Source of the DNA: Parasponia andersonii
Taxonomy: Eukaryota > Streptophyta > Magnoliopsida > Rosales > Cannabaceae
Direction of reading: 5' to 3'
Assembly: GCA_002914805.1 (NCBI GenBank)
Contig: JXTB01000334.1
Span: forward strand, 174,320-238,319
DNA: 64,000 nt
The notes under the pieces were generated by a model. It was not told the origin of the DNA and searched no databases. It worked only from the letters and a program-made list of their open reading frames with translations. A program made the translations under genes and the position numbers. Shown here in pieces: positions 1 through 11,456 of this stretch. The first letter of the stretch is position 1. Every line of letters begins with the position of its first letter.

Positions 1-2870
1 GGCCAACCCCTTTAATCGTATCATATCACAGTGGGGTTATATATAATTTATGTATAAATAGTATAGAAATGCACCCTCAAAAACTACCGACATATAAGGG
101 TCTACAGGGGATGAACGCAGTACTTCCCAGTGTCTCCTTCTTAGCTGCAGGAAAACTGTCAATCAAAGCTACATGTATTATATGCTAAAGGTAATACACT
201 TAGAGAAATACTGACGATCAGATCACAGCTATACAAGGCCTATGCCAATCAATGGCTTTGATTGGACACGTCTGTCTTTAACAATGCTCATTTACTTGAT
301 AAAGTTTTCTTGAAGACACCCACAAATTTTATCCTTGTGTCAAACAAAGGGATATATATATATATATATATGTATACTTTGGATATTATAAATCAATATT
401 TTAATAAAGCTTTTCTTAATCCTGCACTGTCAGTTATTTTCTCTTAAATGTTTAAAAGCTGATCATATTGTTAGCATTTCCAAGATCTTTAACTAAACAC
501 AGAGCCATACATATTTGACGTGTGAAGTGTATATATAGTGCAGCTTCTATGATGGTCAACTAAATTTGATCTTTTTTAAACATGTATTATGTATTATGTC
601 GACTTAAGAACTCCAACCAGTGGTTTAAACAAGTATTTCTTTGTTATGTGGCCCAGCTTTAATAGATATGTCCCCCGCTACTTCACTCGATCCAATCAAC
701 CAGAAAAGTGAGATATCAATATAAGTATTGATGAAAAACAAGGGGAGTGTGCCAATCTATCAGCAGTGCAATTATTTTTCACTGATATCCGATAGAGTCA
801 TAATCAATCTCAAAAATCTTTATCCTTTTCAAACCATAAAAGGTTGTTGAAATTGCAGATAAGAAGCTGAACAGTAACACTAGATTTTGGGGAGGGGGNG
901 GGGGGGGGGGAAGTAGTTTACTTCCACTTTCTTGGATCATTGTTTTGCTGAAAGCTCAACCAGAGAGAGAGTATGACTGAACAGATACAGTAGTCTACTT
1001 CAAGATTTTTTTTTTTTTCCAAATGCTGTTAGATCTGTTGATAAATGAGAGAAAGATGTGATTGGTAGCTAAGGACACTAACAATCAGCTGCCTTTGAGA
1101 TTAACATTCTTTCTTTTTTTTTTTAAAGAATATTCTAATTAAAACTCGGTTCCCTCTAATCGAGGCAAAAGAAAAAAAAAAGGTTTCAAAAATCCAAGGA
1201 TCGCATGAATTTACCTATTAATTTATTCTCGTAAGACTTTTGTCAATTATAATGAATGAATCATATTCATGATAACATTAGTAATATCCAAAGTTGAATT
1301 AGTTTCCCTTTTTATAAATAAATAAGAATTCTGTTGTCTCGAAATAGTTTATTCTCATCAAATATACTCTCACCTTTGTCTCTAAGCGTGCACCCTTTTC
1401 CCAGCACCCTCTTATTCGTAAAGATGCTTGTGGGGCACATCAAGTTTCCAAAGCCAACAGACCCTGTTCGAAATATATAGACTGTTCTGAGCTAGAGAAG
1501 ACTACACCCTGATGATAATGACTGTTACCAAATTAAAAATATGATAAATGATAATGAGAGGCTCAGAACGAGAAAGAACTAAATCCACACATGTGGCAAC
1601 TTTAGCATCACACACAGCAAAAACCACCATGAAGGACTAAAGTCATAGAAGCTTGTTCTAGTAAAATGGTGCTATAGGACTTTATTCTCATGTCAGAAGA
1701 TGCCGCAACATAAATGATCTGCGGTAGTGTACTAAGTACTAGCTACTTTTTTCGCAATATATCACCAACAGAAAGTAATTTCTGGTTTCTTGTGTCTCTA
1801 CCAACGTAGTACATTACTATTACTAAATCAATTAGAGGTTATTATAATATGCAAATAATGACCGGAATTCAAGCAAAATGCATGAAGACAATTACCAAAA
1901 TGTTTAAGGTGCAGTTTACCTGCTCATGGTATCAGATTTCATTACAGCTTATCTGGTTTCAAGCATAGTTCGAAAGCATCCAATTGCTGTGGGAGGTCCA
2001 GTTGACTGCAGAGATCTAAGAAAATGATAGGATTACATTACGATTATAAAAGCCAAATACTAAGATATTTATTGAAAGGAAATAAAGAATTATGATAATC
2101 AATTAGATAAGGTCCTTGGATTAGAAATAATTCACAAAAAATGGACCAACCAGAATCCATTCCTTTTAAGTTCATGCGTTTCTAATAAGAAAAGATCTAC
2201 ATCATTGTCCGATTATGTTTGACCCCATTGGTTTCTGACAAAATATTCCACGCAGTCCCCACTGTTTAATGTGGGGTTTCCCTACCAAATACCTAGAAAA
2301 GTAATAGGCATTAATGGAACACATCTCATGATCCTCTGCAGAAAGTACATGTGCATGAACATGTTATAGTCAGAATGGAAAGCCTCAGCTCACACAGCAA
2401 ACAGCACACCTGAGGGGCGTTTATTCAATAAGGAACGTGTTTAATTACGTATCACCGTACAATACCACTAAACCATGACATGGATATATAATATTGGATC
2501 ATGTCCAACTGCATTTAATAATTAATACTAATTATGAAGAGAAAACAATTCCAAATCATACACTCAACTTCAGACTAAAATATGTGCCACTATGACTAGG
2601 ATATAGAATCATCAAATTTTGGGGGGTCCGGGACCCATTGGCCATTTGGCCACTTGACGTGATCCTGTTGTACCTATCTTCATGTTGCTCCACGGCACCT
2701 ACCTCTTCTAAGAACGTATAGGCCCTTTTAGCAAGTATTTCACATCATACTCATAAATTACATACAGCTCAACTAAGCCAAGAAGCTTGCTCATATTTCA
2801 CAATCCCTTGTCACAAACTAAGTTAAGCGATCACCAAAGCTCAACAAGCGTTCTGAAAAACAACCAGAAA
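1..2870. other. Upstream region of LAZY1, no gene recognised
   Basis: No coding exon with a recognisable product is seen in this 2.9 kb stretch. It is AT-rich, with an (AT)n run near 353-371, a G-run containing an unresolved n near 889-911, and T-runs near 1008-1018 and 1112-1123. A short hairpin (CCCCAC, 8-nt loop, GTGGGG) lies at 2257-2276. The last few hundred bases should hold the LAZY1 promoter and 5' UTR, but I cannot fix a transcription start. Short open frames such as 262-447 are low-complexity and are not called. Confidence 0.5.
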
Positions 2871-5191
2871 ATGAAGGTATAGTCCATTTTTCTTCTTTAC
2901 CTTAGGATAACCAAAATCTATTCCAACATGTTGATCTCCACATGCCTTTCTTGCAGTTACTTTGTTGGATGCATCGGAAGTTTCGCCAAAATAGCAATGA
3001 AGCTCTTAAAGCTCTTGTCATTGGTAAGTCTGAGCTGTCAAATACTTCTTTCAAATACTTCTTTTGCTGATTTAGTTATCAAAAGTAAAGGTCAAAGGAA
3101 AACAATAAGAAGTTATCACCATAAACAAGCCTAACCATCCATGAACACTAAATGCACACTGTAGGTCCCGAACCATGTTCTTGTAAATTTACATAAGATA
3201 TGTTAGCTTACTCGTATGAAATATCTTAGGGCGCTGTTTACCTGAATTTTGCTTCTTGTGCAAAAATCAATAAACACGATAACAAACCATGTCATTGCTT
3301 CCAGAATAACGGCATCATTGCAGTGCAGTCCAAGTTTCTTTTAATACAGTAACCGAATCATTCCTAAATTGACCTGTTTCTTGAGTAAAATGCTATTCAC
3401 TCTACTTGAGAAAACCAAAAAAAAGGGAAAGAATGCAACATTAGAATCATTTTCTTGGTTAACTTTGCTATCTTCCAAGTTACCTCCTATATTTCTGAGG
3501 CAGGGCATTCGGGTTCCGGTATTTCAGGACAATCATCATTCGATGATCAACAATACTACTCAAAATCGAACTATGGTGCTAGACCCTTCAAACAAGCCCA
3601 GAAAGACAACCACCTTCGAAAATCGTTCACCGGTCTAGAAGCAGTGAGGGCAGAAGAAGAAGATTTTGAGGAGGAATCATCTGCTGCAATATCTGAGCTC
3701 TTCCATGGCTTTCTTGCGATCGGTACCCTTGGATCAGATCAAATTGTGACTGATCCAGCAACACCAACATTTGCCATATCAGTTGACAACATAACTGAAA
3801 AAGAAACTGAGGTCACTGAGAATGAACTGAAGCTCATCAATGATGAGTTGGAGAAAGTTCTGGGAGCTGAAGCACCGGATGATGGTTTTAATGACTCCTC
3901 TGGAAGGAACAGCCATGTCAGCAATGGAAGAAGCAGCCATGGCAGCATCATTACACTTAGTGGGAAGCCTGAAGATGGAAACGGGACTCCGGTCTGCCCA
4001 CTGCAGGGTTATCTTTTTGGCTCCGCAATTGAATTGTCAGAAACAACAACCACCGTTGCGAAGAAAGAACACAGGACATCACTTGGTGAGCTGTTTCAAA
4101 GAAGTAAAATAACGGAGGAGAATGGTGGAGGGAAAGGGGACAGGGAGGAGAAGCGATCAGAGAAAGAAGCAGATAAATCTGCCATGAACCTGATGAAAAA
4201 GAAGTTGAAGAAAAAAATGCTCCATGCTTCTTCTCGAAGCTCGGCAGCAGGCCCTGGTGGTGGTGGACCGGTGGACTCCGCTCCTACAGAAACAAAACTG
4301 CACAAGGTACTGCAACTACAGATATTCCAGTATCAAATGTTAACTGTTCTAGCGACAGCCATGACAAAGAAAAATTTGCATTTCAGTTAATGAATGAATG
4401 ACATAACACAAGAAGTGAGTGTCCAATATCACATATTCACTGTTATCATATTGATATTATCACTTTCACGCAAGCACAATCTAGAAAAGCATTGCTTTCT
4501 CCAGACTTAAGATGCAACTTATTAACTTTTTCTTAGAGTACGGAATATTAACCTTATTGAGTTTTTTTTTTTTTTTTTTCCATGTGTTGCACGTAGATTC
4601 TTCATATGTTCCATAGGAAAGTTCACCCTGAAACCTCAACAGCTGCGCAGAAGTCGTCTGGTAAGGTTCAAAAGAATGAGTACAAAAAGAAAACTATATA
4701 TGATGGCACTGGCAACTATGGACGTCAGATCCCCCCGGACGAGGATATCACGTTATGCCCTCAGAGAGCTCTCTTTCTAAAGCAGAAAATACGGCGCTAC
4801 AGGAGCCAGTCCAACCCACCCCAGTTCACATTTGGCAGCATTGATTCAATTGGAAACAGAGAGCAGTGGATCAAAACAGATGCAGATTGTAAGACCTTCA
4901 TATACTAGCTTTGTTTTTTTAAGGACCAAACATGAAAATTTTCGTTCACAAAATTATTATTATTATTCTTTTTTCAATTAGAACCAAATAATCTAGCGTC
5001 TGATCTTGTCATTTATACGTAATCTTCTTTGTGATCAGTTTTACCAATCCTGCAGATTCAGTGAAGTTGTAATTCTTATGATTTAAACACCAATATCAAA
5101 CATGTACAAGATTGTATGTTGACATCTAGTAACCATATGCTGATGCAGTTTTTCTCCTCTGTTTATTGCAGACCTAGTCCTGGAGCTCTGA
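2871..5191 (+). CDS. LAZY1: LAZY1-type IGT-family protein (shoot gravitropism)
   Basis: Five coding exons: 2871-2876, 2957-3023, 3504-4306, 4597-4888 and 5172-5191, giving 395 residues. Exon 1 encodes only Met-Lys, and exon 2 supplies the conserved N-terminal block with WMHRKFRQN (residues 6-14). Residues 89-101 read ELFHGFLAIGTLG, the IGT signature. A basic stretch MKKKLKKKM (255-263) could be a nuclear-localisation signal. Exon 4 opens with ILHMFHRKVHPE, and the 20-nt last exon completes YLVLEL, a C-terminal block that also fits an LxLxL EAR-like motif. Family members act in gravity signalling upstream of asymmetric auxin transport and set shoot or branch angle. The C-terminal block and the IGT-plus-LFHGF context favour LAZY1 over TAC1, which lacks the last exon. 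Residue 5 is Cys where I remember Gly. AATAAA occurs at 5320, about 130 bp past the stop. Start choice rests on the ATGAAG|GT microexon, which keeps frame through all junctions. Confidence 0.93.
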
Positions 5192-6022
5192 AATGCAGAG
5201 CAAGTTGGCTTCTAAATTATCAAAAGCATGATTAGTAAAGAAGAAATATTAAGTTTGTAAAATTTTTCTTGTTGAGAATATTGACGTTACTGAGTTGTTG
5301 TGTGAGCTTGAGTGGAAGAAATAAATAAATAAAAGAGGTACTCCTCTTGTTAAGATACGATCTATGTAATAGTGCAAAGTAAATCATCCTAGTAGATGTA
5401 AACTTTCTCGTATCCAAGAATTATCGATATGAACTTTCAAGTGTCATCTAGAAAGTATGTTTATGAATCACTTGATATTAATGGCTATAAGCTCTGTCAA
5501 AGTACGTTTCCGCGGTACTAATTTTGGTCGTCATTTTTTCTCTTCTCTATCTTTTCATTTCTTTCCACACACNNGGAAAAAAAAAAAAAAAAAGAAAGCT
5601 TTTATTATATCATCGCTCCATTTGCTTTTGGAAGTCCATTTTTTTTTTCTCCAAGAAATAATCAACTTCTCCACCTACGTGAAACATTTTGAATGGAGGG
5701 ATTGTTTGGGAGTATTAGATTCTTACACAAATGCAAAAGCTTTTTTCGGCTGAAAGCTTGAATGAGCATGACCTGTTATCTCGCATTCTTCTGCACAAGT
5801 AATGTAACATCATCCTATTATTCGTAATAACCTTGTGTAGAAACAATAGTTACGTAAATTGTGTATAAGTTAAATAAATTTTAACGTAAATATCATCCAG
5901 AGACTTAAGAATCTAAATAAATGGTAGCGTATTCTTTTACAGCTTTAACTCAATAATTTAGGTGTAAAACAGAGAAAGCATTGGAAAAACAGTAAGAAGT
6001 CGACCGAAACGGAACAAATGCT
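5192..6022. other. Convergent intergenic region between LAZY1 and DPL1
   Basis: This holds the 3' UTRs of the two tail-to-tail genes. The LAZY1 poly(A) signal run AATAAATAAATAAA starts at 5320. Two unresolved n bases precede an A-run at 5573-5594. No additional gene is seen. Confidence 0.6.
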
Positions 6023-9000
6023 TTAGCATGCACCATCCATGTAGTTTACCAACAAGTCCTGAACCATGGCTCTGTCTGGGATCCTCCCTGCAGCACCATA
6101 TATGGGAGCTAATCCACCGCTTATCGGCCCCGGATTTTCTTTTACCTGAAAGATGTAACATTAATAGTGGAAACATAAAAAAAGTTAACTCAGATTAGTG
6201 GCATAAAAAAGGCTTGGAAACCAATCACCATTTCTGCTTTTGAAAAGTTGATGCTTATGCCCAAATGGATATGCTTGGTTTTTCGCTTATTTCCAAATAG
6301 ATGTGTTTGTTGATATTACTCTTTCATTATCGCAAGTTAAGTCTGGTCTTTTTCCCGCTTTTTTCTGGTCTAGCTTAAAAAGCACTCACCTTTTTAACCG
6401 ATTCCCTCAAATCCCCAAGGAAGTGTTCAGCAACTGGTACATGTTGAAGGGTTACGCATATATGAATGCTGATTCAAATCACAAAAAGAAAGGAAATCAA
6501 TTTCAAGAACTAAACATTCTGCTGATGGAATGCATTAATTTCATGGTTCCACATATTTGAAGAGAGACCACCTGTTGGGTCTCTGCAGTGCGTTTAAATG
6601 CCATCCTTTAGATGTCATTATATCATTCACTTCAAATATGTCCACAATGTCAGACCCAATTGCAATAATCGTCATGTCTGGCCTTCCAACGATAAACAAC
6701 TCTGGGATTTCCTTTATCCTGCACACGGGATGGCAATGAAAACAAAAGTTGCATCTTCCCCACCCTCCAAAGAAGTAGACACTTGAAGAAAAGAATAAAA
6801 GTGAAACGTGTACCCTTTCTGTATTCTCTTCGATACATCCATGATTTGTTTTGTATTCTCCAAGTACCCTATGAATGTTAAAATGCCACGAAAAACAATA
6901 AAATTCACCGGCCAAGCGTTTGAAAAAACAAAACGTATAAGATGTTGCGCCAGCAATGCTTCATAAGTAGGTTCTCACCTTTTTCCCCTAGAGACATCAT
7001 GGCCGCCCAAGCTCCAGCTATTAAACCACCAGGCCTGCTACCAGCTATGGTTGGAGACACGTAGAGCCCACCTGACCACTCGGTTACTGCAACATAAAAT
7101 GCGAATAAGAAAAAAAATAAGGCCATAAACATATATCAAAATGCATAACTTGATTCCAGAAATCAAAGAAAAGAGTTCCTCTCCAGTACTTTAGTAGGCC
7201 TCATATCTAAAATATCGGAAAAGCTCAAGAATTGCTTCTGTCTCCACATTATACAAACTGTAGCTCCAGCCAATTCTATTGTACTTTTAAATATGTTCGT
7301 GCTCTGCAGAGTATTTTCCAAAATTCAAATATCTACATAAACTGGAACTATTTTGTGTTCAGAGTAATTTCCCAAATTCAACTCCATTCTTACAGTGGCA
7401 TGCTTATATTTGGTATATCTACGCAAACTGGAACCACTAGGAAATAGAATGGAGTGGATATCTTTTTTCTCCTTCTTACGTTTTTTGTTTGTTTCCTTCA
7501 AAGTGAGGAAGAAAGGAAGAACCAGTATAAACTTGTTCGCTGACTTAAAGTCAAAGACCATGAAATCTGAATTAGAGCAAAGTAACTTACCAGCAACAAA
7601 TTGATGCTGCTCAAAAATAGAAATCCAATAAATCCAACATTCCCAGCAACCAAGATGCCATCAATAGAAAAGAACATTAGAATTGATCCATACGAAACAA
7701 CTTAGAAAGTAAACAAAAACAACACGACCCTGATTTAATTTCAAGTTTGAGAAAGTAACAGCGACATAACACCGGCCTCCAATTTAATATCTACAAATTT
7801 TGTTGGAAATTTCAACCAAAACCGAGAATCTTACCTTTCTAATATCATGATTTCTGTACAGAACCACACTAGTTCCTTTAGGAGCCAACCCATATTTATG
7901 CACATCAACTGATGCTGAGGTCACTCCTTTAACAGAAAAATCAAAAGGCGGAATAGGATACCTGAAAAAGAAAAAGCTGTCACCATTAGTTCCAGTAAAA
8001 AAGAACTTCCAGAAACAAATGCACGAATATATGTACATAACATATACGCAGTAAATTGGTATAACTTTGCTTGCAAGTTCATGTTGATCTTGATAGCTTC
8101 GTAGGATATATGGGTGACATGAAGAAATCACCTAGAGGCAAGGCCCACGAGAAAAAGAATACAGAGACAATAATGGCAGCATTCTCTTTAAAGCTGTATT
8201 TGACAAATAAAGAATCAAGCTAGCAAGAAAATCTACTCTCTTTACAACACTCTGTAGGCTAGGACGGCAAAAGTAAACTTTAGTGCAAGACTCAGCTAAT
8301 AAAATATTCAGAAGATGTACCCAAGTTTACGAGCAAAAGGTAATACAAAGCCACCAAGACAGAGGTCCACATGCAGACATATCCCATAGGTAGAAGCTAA
8401 TTCACCGAGCTCCTGAAAAGAAGTTCCATATTTTCACAATTAAAACTGTATATAAATTAACTTCAGATAAACAAGGTTGTCAATATGCCTCCCTCAGCAC
8501 ACTTTCACCCCAACCTTCCCACCTAAACACAAAACCAGATTGTCACCCACCTCGATAGGGTCAATGATGCCATGAGGGAAACCAGGTGCAGATCCAACAA
8601 TCTGCAGTATAAAAGAATCCGCTTAAGTTCAACTGGTGAACATGATGATTAGATGGGAAATCATCCTCACTAGTGACTACACAAGAGGCACCCACGAATT
8701 GTTTAGAGTGGAATAGTCAAATGATCCTTAAAACTTAAAATAATGCACAAAAGAAAGAAGGGGAAAAGGAAAAGTAGGAAATAGAAAAGTGTCTAGTATT
8801 CAATGTATACCAAAACTGTGTTTCTATTGATATATCTTTTAATCGCTTTGACATCTGCTTGCAATTCCTTATTTACAGGGACGCGCCATAACTTGATGTT
8901 AAAATATTGTGCGGCCTTGTCATATGCTGAATGCGCAGATTCAGGTATTATCCTGAGCTTGGGAAGAAAGCCAATGCATTAATAAAACTGTGAAGCAAAC

Positions 9001-11344
9001 ACAAAAAAAATCAAATGAGGACAGGCAACATACATTTCAGGTCTCGTTATTCCTTTCTTAGCTTTCATATAGTCGCGTGATGATTTCACAGCTAGTAAGA
9101 TACTCTCAGTTCCTCCTGAGGTCATGTTTCCACATATTTGTCCCCCTGAAAACTTTTCTTTACTGCCAAGCAATGCAGCAGTCATGGCAACCACTTCTGC
9201 TTCAAACCGTACTACACTCTGGAATACATCCAAATGTAATGGATTGGTATGTGCAAACCTGGATGGAACTTAAACAAGTTCAGACAAGAGGAAAGCAAGT
9301 ATACGAAAGAGAGAAGCTGGCAACTGTAGCTCTGAAGATAACGCAAGCACAAGCACACTCTTATCACACAGAACATGACGACACCAACAATTAGCTTTAT
9401 AATGTTCCACAAACAACATACCAAGTTGCCTGTGGACAAAATGATTTCTTTATACAATTAAGCTATTGATATCTCTATACAATTAAGCTGTCTAAATATT
9501 TCTACCTAACTCCAAGTGCTTTAAAGCCCTTGTAATTTCTAAATAGGAATAACAAAAGGGCCAATTATACATGTCAATCCCTTATGTCTATCCTTTTGTG
9601 ACTTTCACTTAAATCCTATCTATATTCACTAGACCTAACTAAATGCCACGTACATTAGTTCCATCATTTAGTTGTTCCAACAAATGCGTGAATTAATGCC
9701 TTTTTTCACTCAAGTTGTTGTTACTTTTGTTTCTAGGGAGTGTAACTACTATGCTCATAATCTGGCCTCATGGGCCTATGTCTGTAATTTCTTTGATACT
9801 CTTAACCCTTCTGAGGTGCCTGCTGCTTCACTTTCAGTGGAGTTAGCTTTGTCTCTGTTTTGGTGGCCTTCGGGGCCCTGTTTTGGTTCTAATGAATTCA
9901 TCTTTTATCAAAAAAAAAAAAAAAAAAAAAAAGGGATCAGAGGAATATTTCATATCATCGATGTGCTAATCTTACTAACATTGAGCATGCCTCGTTAATC
10001 AGTGAAAAGTGCCCTTCAGATTCACTTCCACCAATATAGCTGCAAAATAACCAAAAAAAGTTGGACGTTCTAGGCAGCAAAAAGCATAATCTACTTCAGT
10101 ATTTTTTATTTAAGTATGTAAAGTTCCAATCAAACAATTACGGAACATACACTGTACCAGAGCATTTGCCTTGCCAAGCTACGTCTTTCCTTTTCTCATC
10201 TTTCATTTTGTCTATGACTCCTGCTCCTACGCCTTCACCAGGCAACTCAGTCCTCCAACCATCTCTTTTAGATTTACCTCCCGAATTTAACTTATCCACA
10301 ACCTTTTTTGTTCAGCAGAGAGAAAATCCAGAAAATTAATGCAATCTTATTTAGAAAAGAATAAACAAATAAATAAACTGACACAAATTGGGGAAGAATA
10401 TGCATACACATGTAAATAAATGAACCCAATGACTGATACCATTATAAGAAAGAAAGTACTTGGATTTTAACACAGCTTCCCAATAATAACCCAAAATTAT
10501 ATACAGCAGTGTGTTGCAAAAACAAGAATTCAACTTGAAGGCACCAACAGGACAATTTTCCAGCACAGACTACACTTTCAGCATCACAATTACTCCCTCC
10601 AAATTACTGTCACTGCTCATCAAAGTCAAAGTAAGCTACTAAGGAGGGCCCCATCAAAACCCAGGAACCCTTTCCACTCAAATTTGAAGCTTGTATAACT
10701 TCACTATGTGTGTGTATATATATATACGTATAAGGGCCCACATAAATGTCTCAACAGCATTGAATGCCATGCTAAGCTTAACAAACGCTAACATTGAGAA
10801 ACGCGAAATAGGGATGTAAAGTACTGTGACGGTCGCTTTTTCCGCAATGAATGCATTATTCCATTTATGGTCCAAAACGAAAACTCAGTACCAGAAAATA
10901 AGAATAAACAAAGAAATATTTTTAAAAATTCGAAGAAAAATAAAATAAAATAAAATTGCATGGATTTAAAATCGGACCTTCTGTTTTTCGGCGTCGATAT
11001 AACTCTTCACACCAGGAACCAATCTGCTTCATACAAAAACCGAATCAAAGTCAACAATGAAACCCAAAATCCTCAAAATATTAACAAAAAAATAAAAAAA
11101 TAAAAAAAGCTTACTTGATGGTGTTCATGAAAAGAGTTAAGACGGTAGCTTTGAGTCCTTTCTCATGGAGGACGCGAACAAGGGATTGTAGAATCGAAGC
11201 AACGAAGAGAGCGAAGAGAGGAGCCAAAACCAGAACCAGAGGCTCGTATTGCGATAAGTAGGAATTCGCCTGAGTTCGGAGACGAAGCCAAAGTGAATTC
11301 ATATAAGCATAATCCATAGCCTCTTTCACTCTATCAAAAGCCAA
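6023..11344 (-). CDS. DPL1: Sphingosine-1-phosphate lyase (dihydrosphingosine phosphate lyase)
   Basis: Fifteen exons on the minus strand, 5' to 3': 11115-11344, 10978-11023, 10151-10302, 9980-10039, 9034-9258, 8811-8952, 8551-8601, 8321-8412, 7835-7961, 7591-7606, 6979-7086, 6814-6868, 6572-6718, 6390-6468, 6023-6145. The product is 550 residues, close to plant homologues. The enzyme is PLP-dependent and cleaves phosphorylated long-chain bases into an aldehyde and phosphoethanolamine at the ER. One hydrophobic segment lies near residues 35-56. Family blocks seen include [40 protein letters not shown] and [13 protein letters not shown], with Lys355 as the expected PLP Schiff-base lysine. Others are [16 protein letters not shown] and the C-terminal [19 protein letters not shown]. 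One exon is only 16 nt (7591-7606). The intron at 9259-9979 contains an antisense LINE tail. A GAT-rich tract and an (AT)n run lie just upstream of the start. Confidence 0.96.
9672..9932 (+). mobile_element. 5'-truncated LINE 3' end (RNase H-like tail plus poly(A))
   Basis: An open frame from about 9672 encodes a stretch with [19 protein letters not shown]. This resembles the C-terminal part of the RVT_3/RNase H-like domain found at the end of many plant non-LTR retrotransposon ORFs. It is followed directly by a long A-run at 9910-9932, as expected for a LINE 3' end. The fragment lies in an intron of DPL1 in antisense orientation. I could not find a target-site duplication, so the left border is approximate. 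Confidence 0.6.
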
Positions 11345-11414
11345 AAAACGAAGATGATGATGATGATGATGGTGATTGGAAGCAAGTGTTTGTGAAAATG
11401 TGAATTTGTTTTGG

Positions 11415-11456
<42 letters not shown>

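Noticed and set aside
3369-3638. Open frames overlapping LAZY1 exon 3 on both strands
   Set aside because: These are shadow frames; the LAZY1 frame is conserved across five exons.
9077-9394. 105-codon plus-strand open frame over DPL1 exon 5
   Set aside because: It is antisense to a strongly conserved lyase exon and has no recognised similarity.
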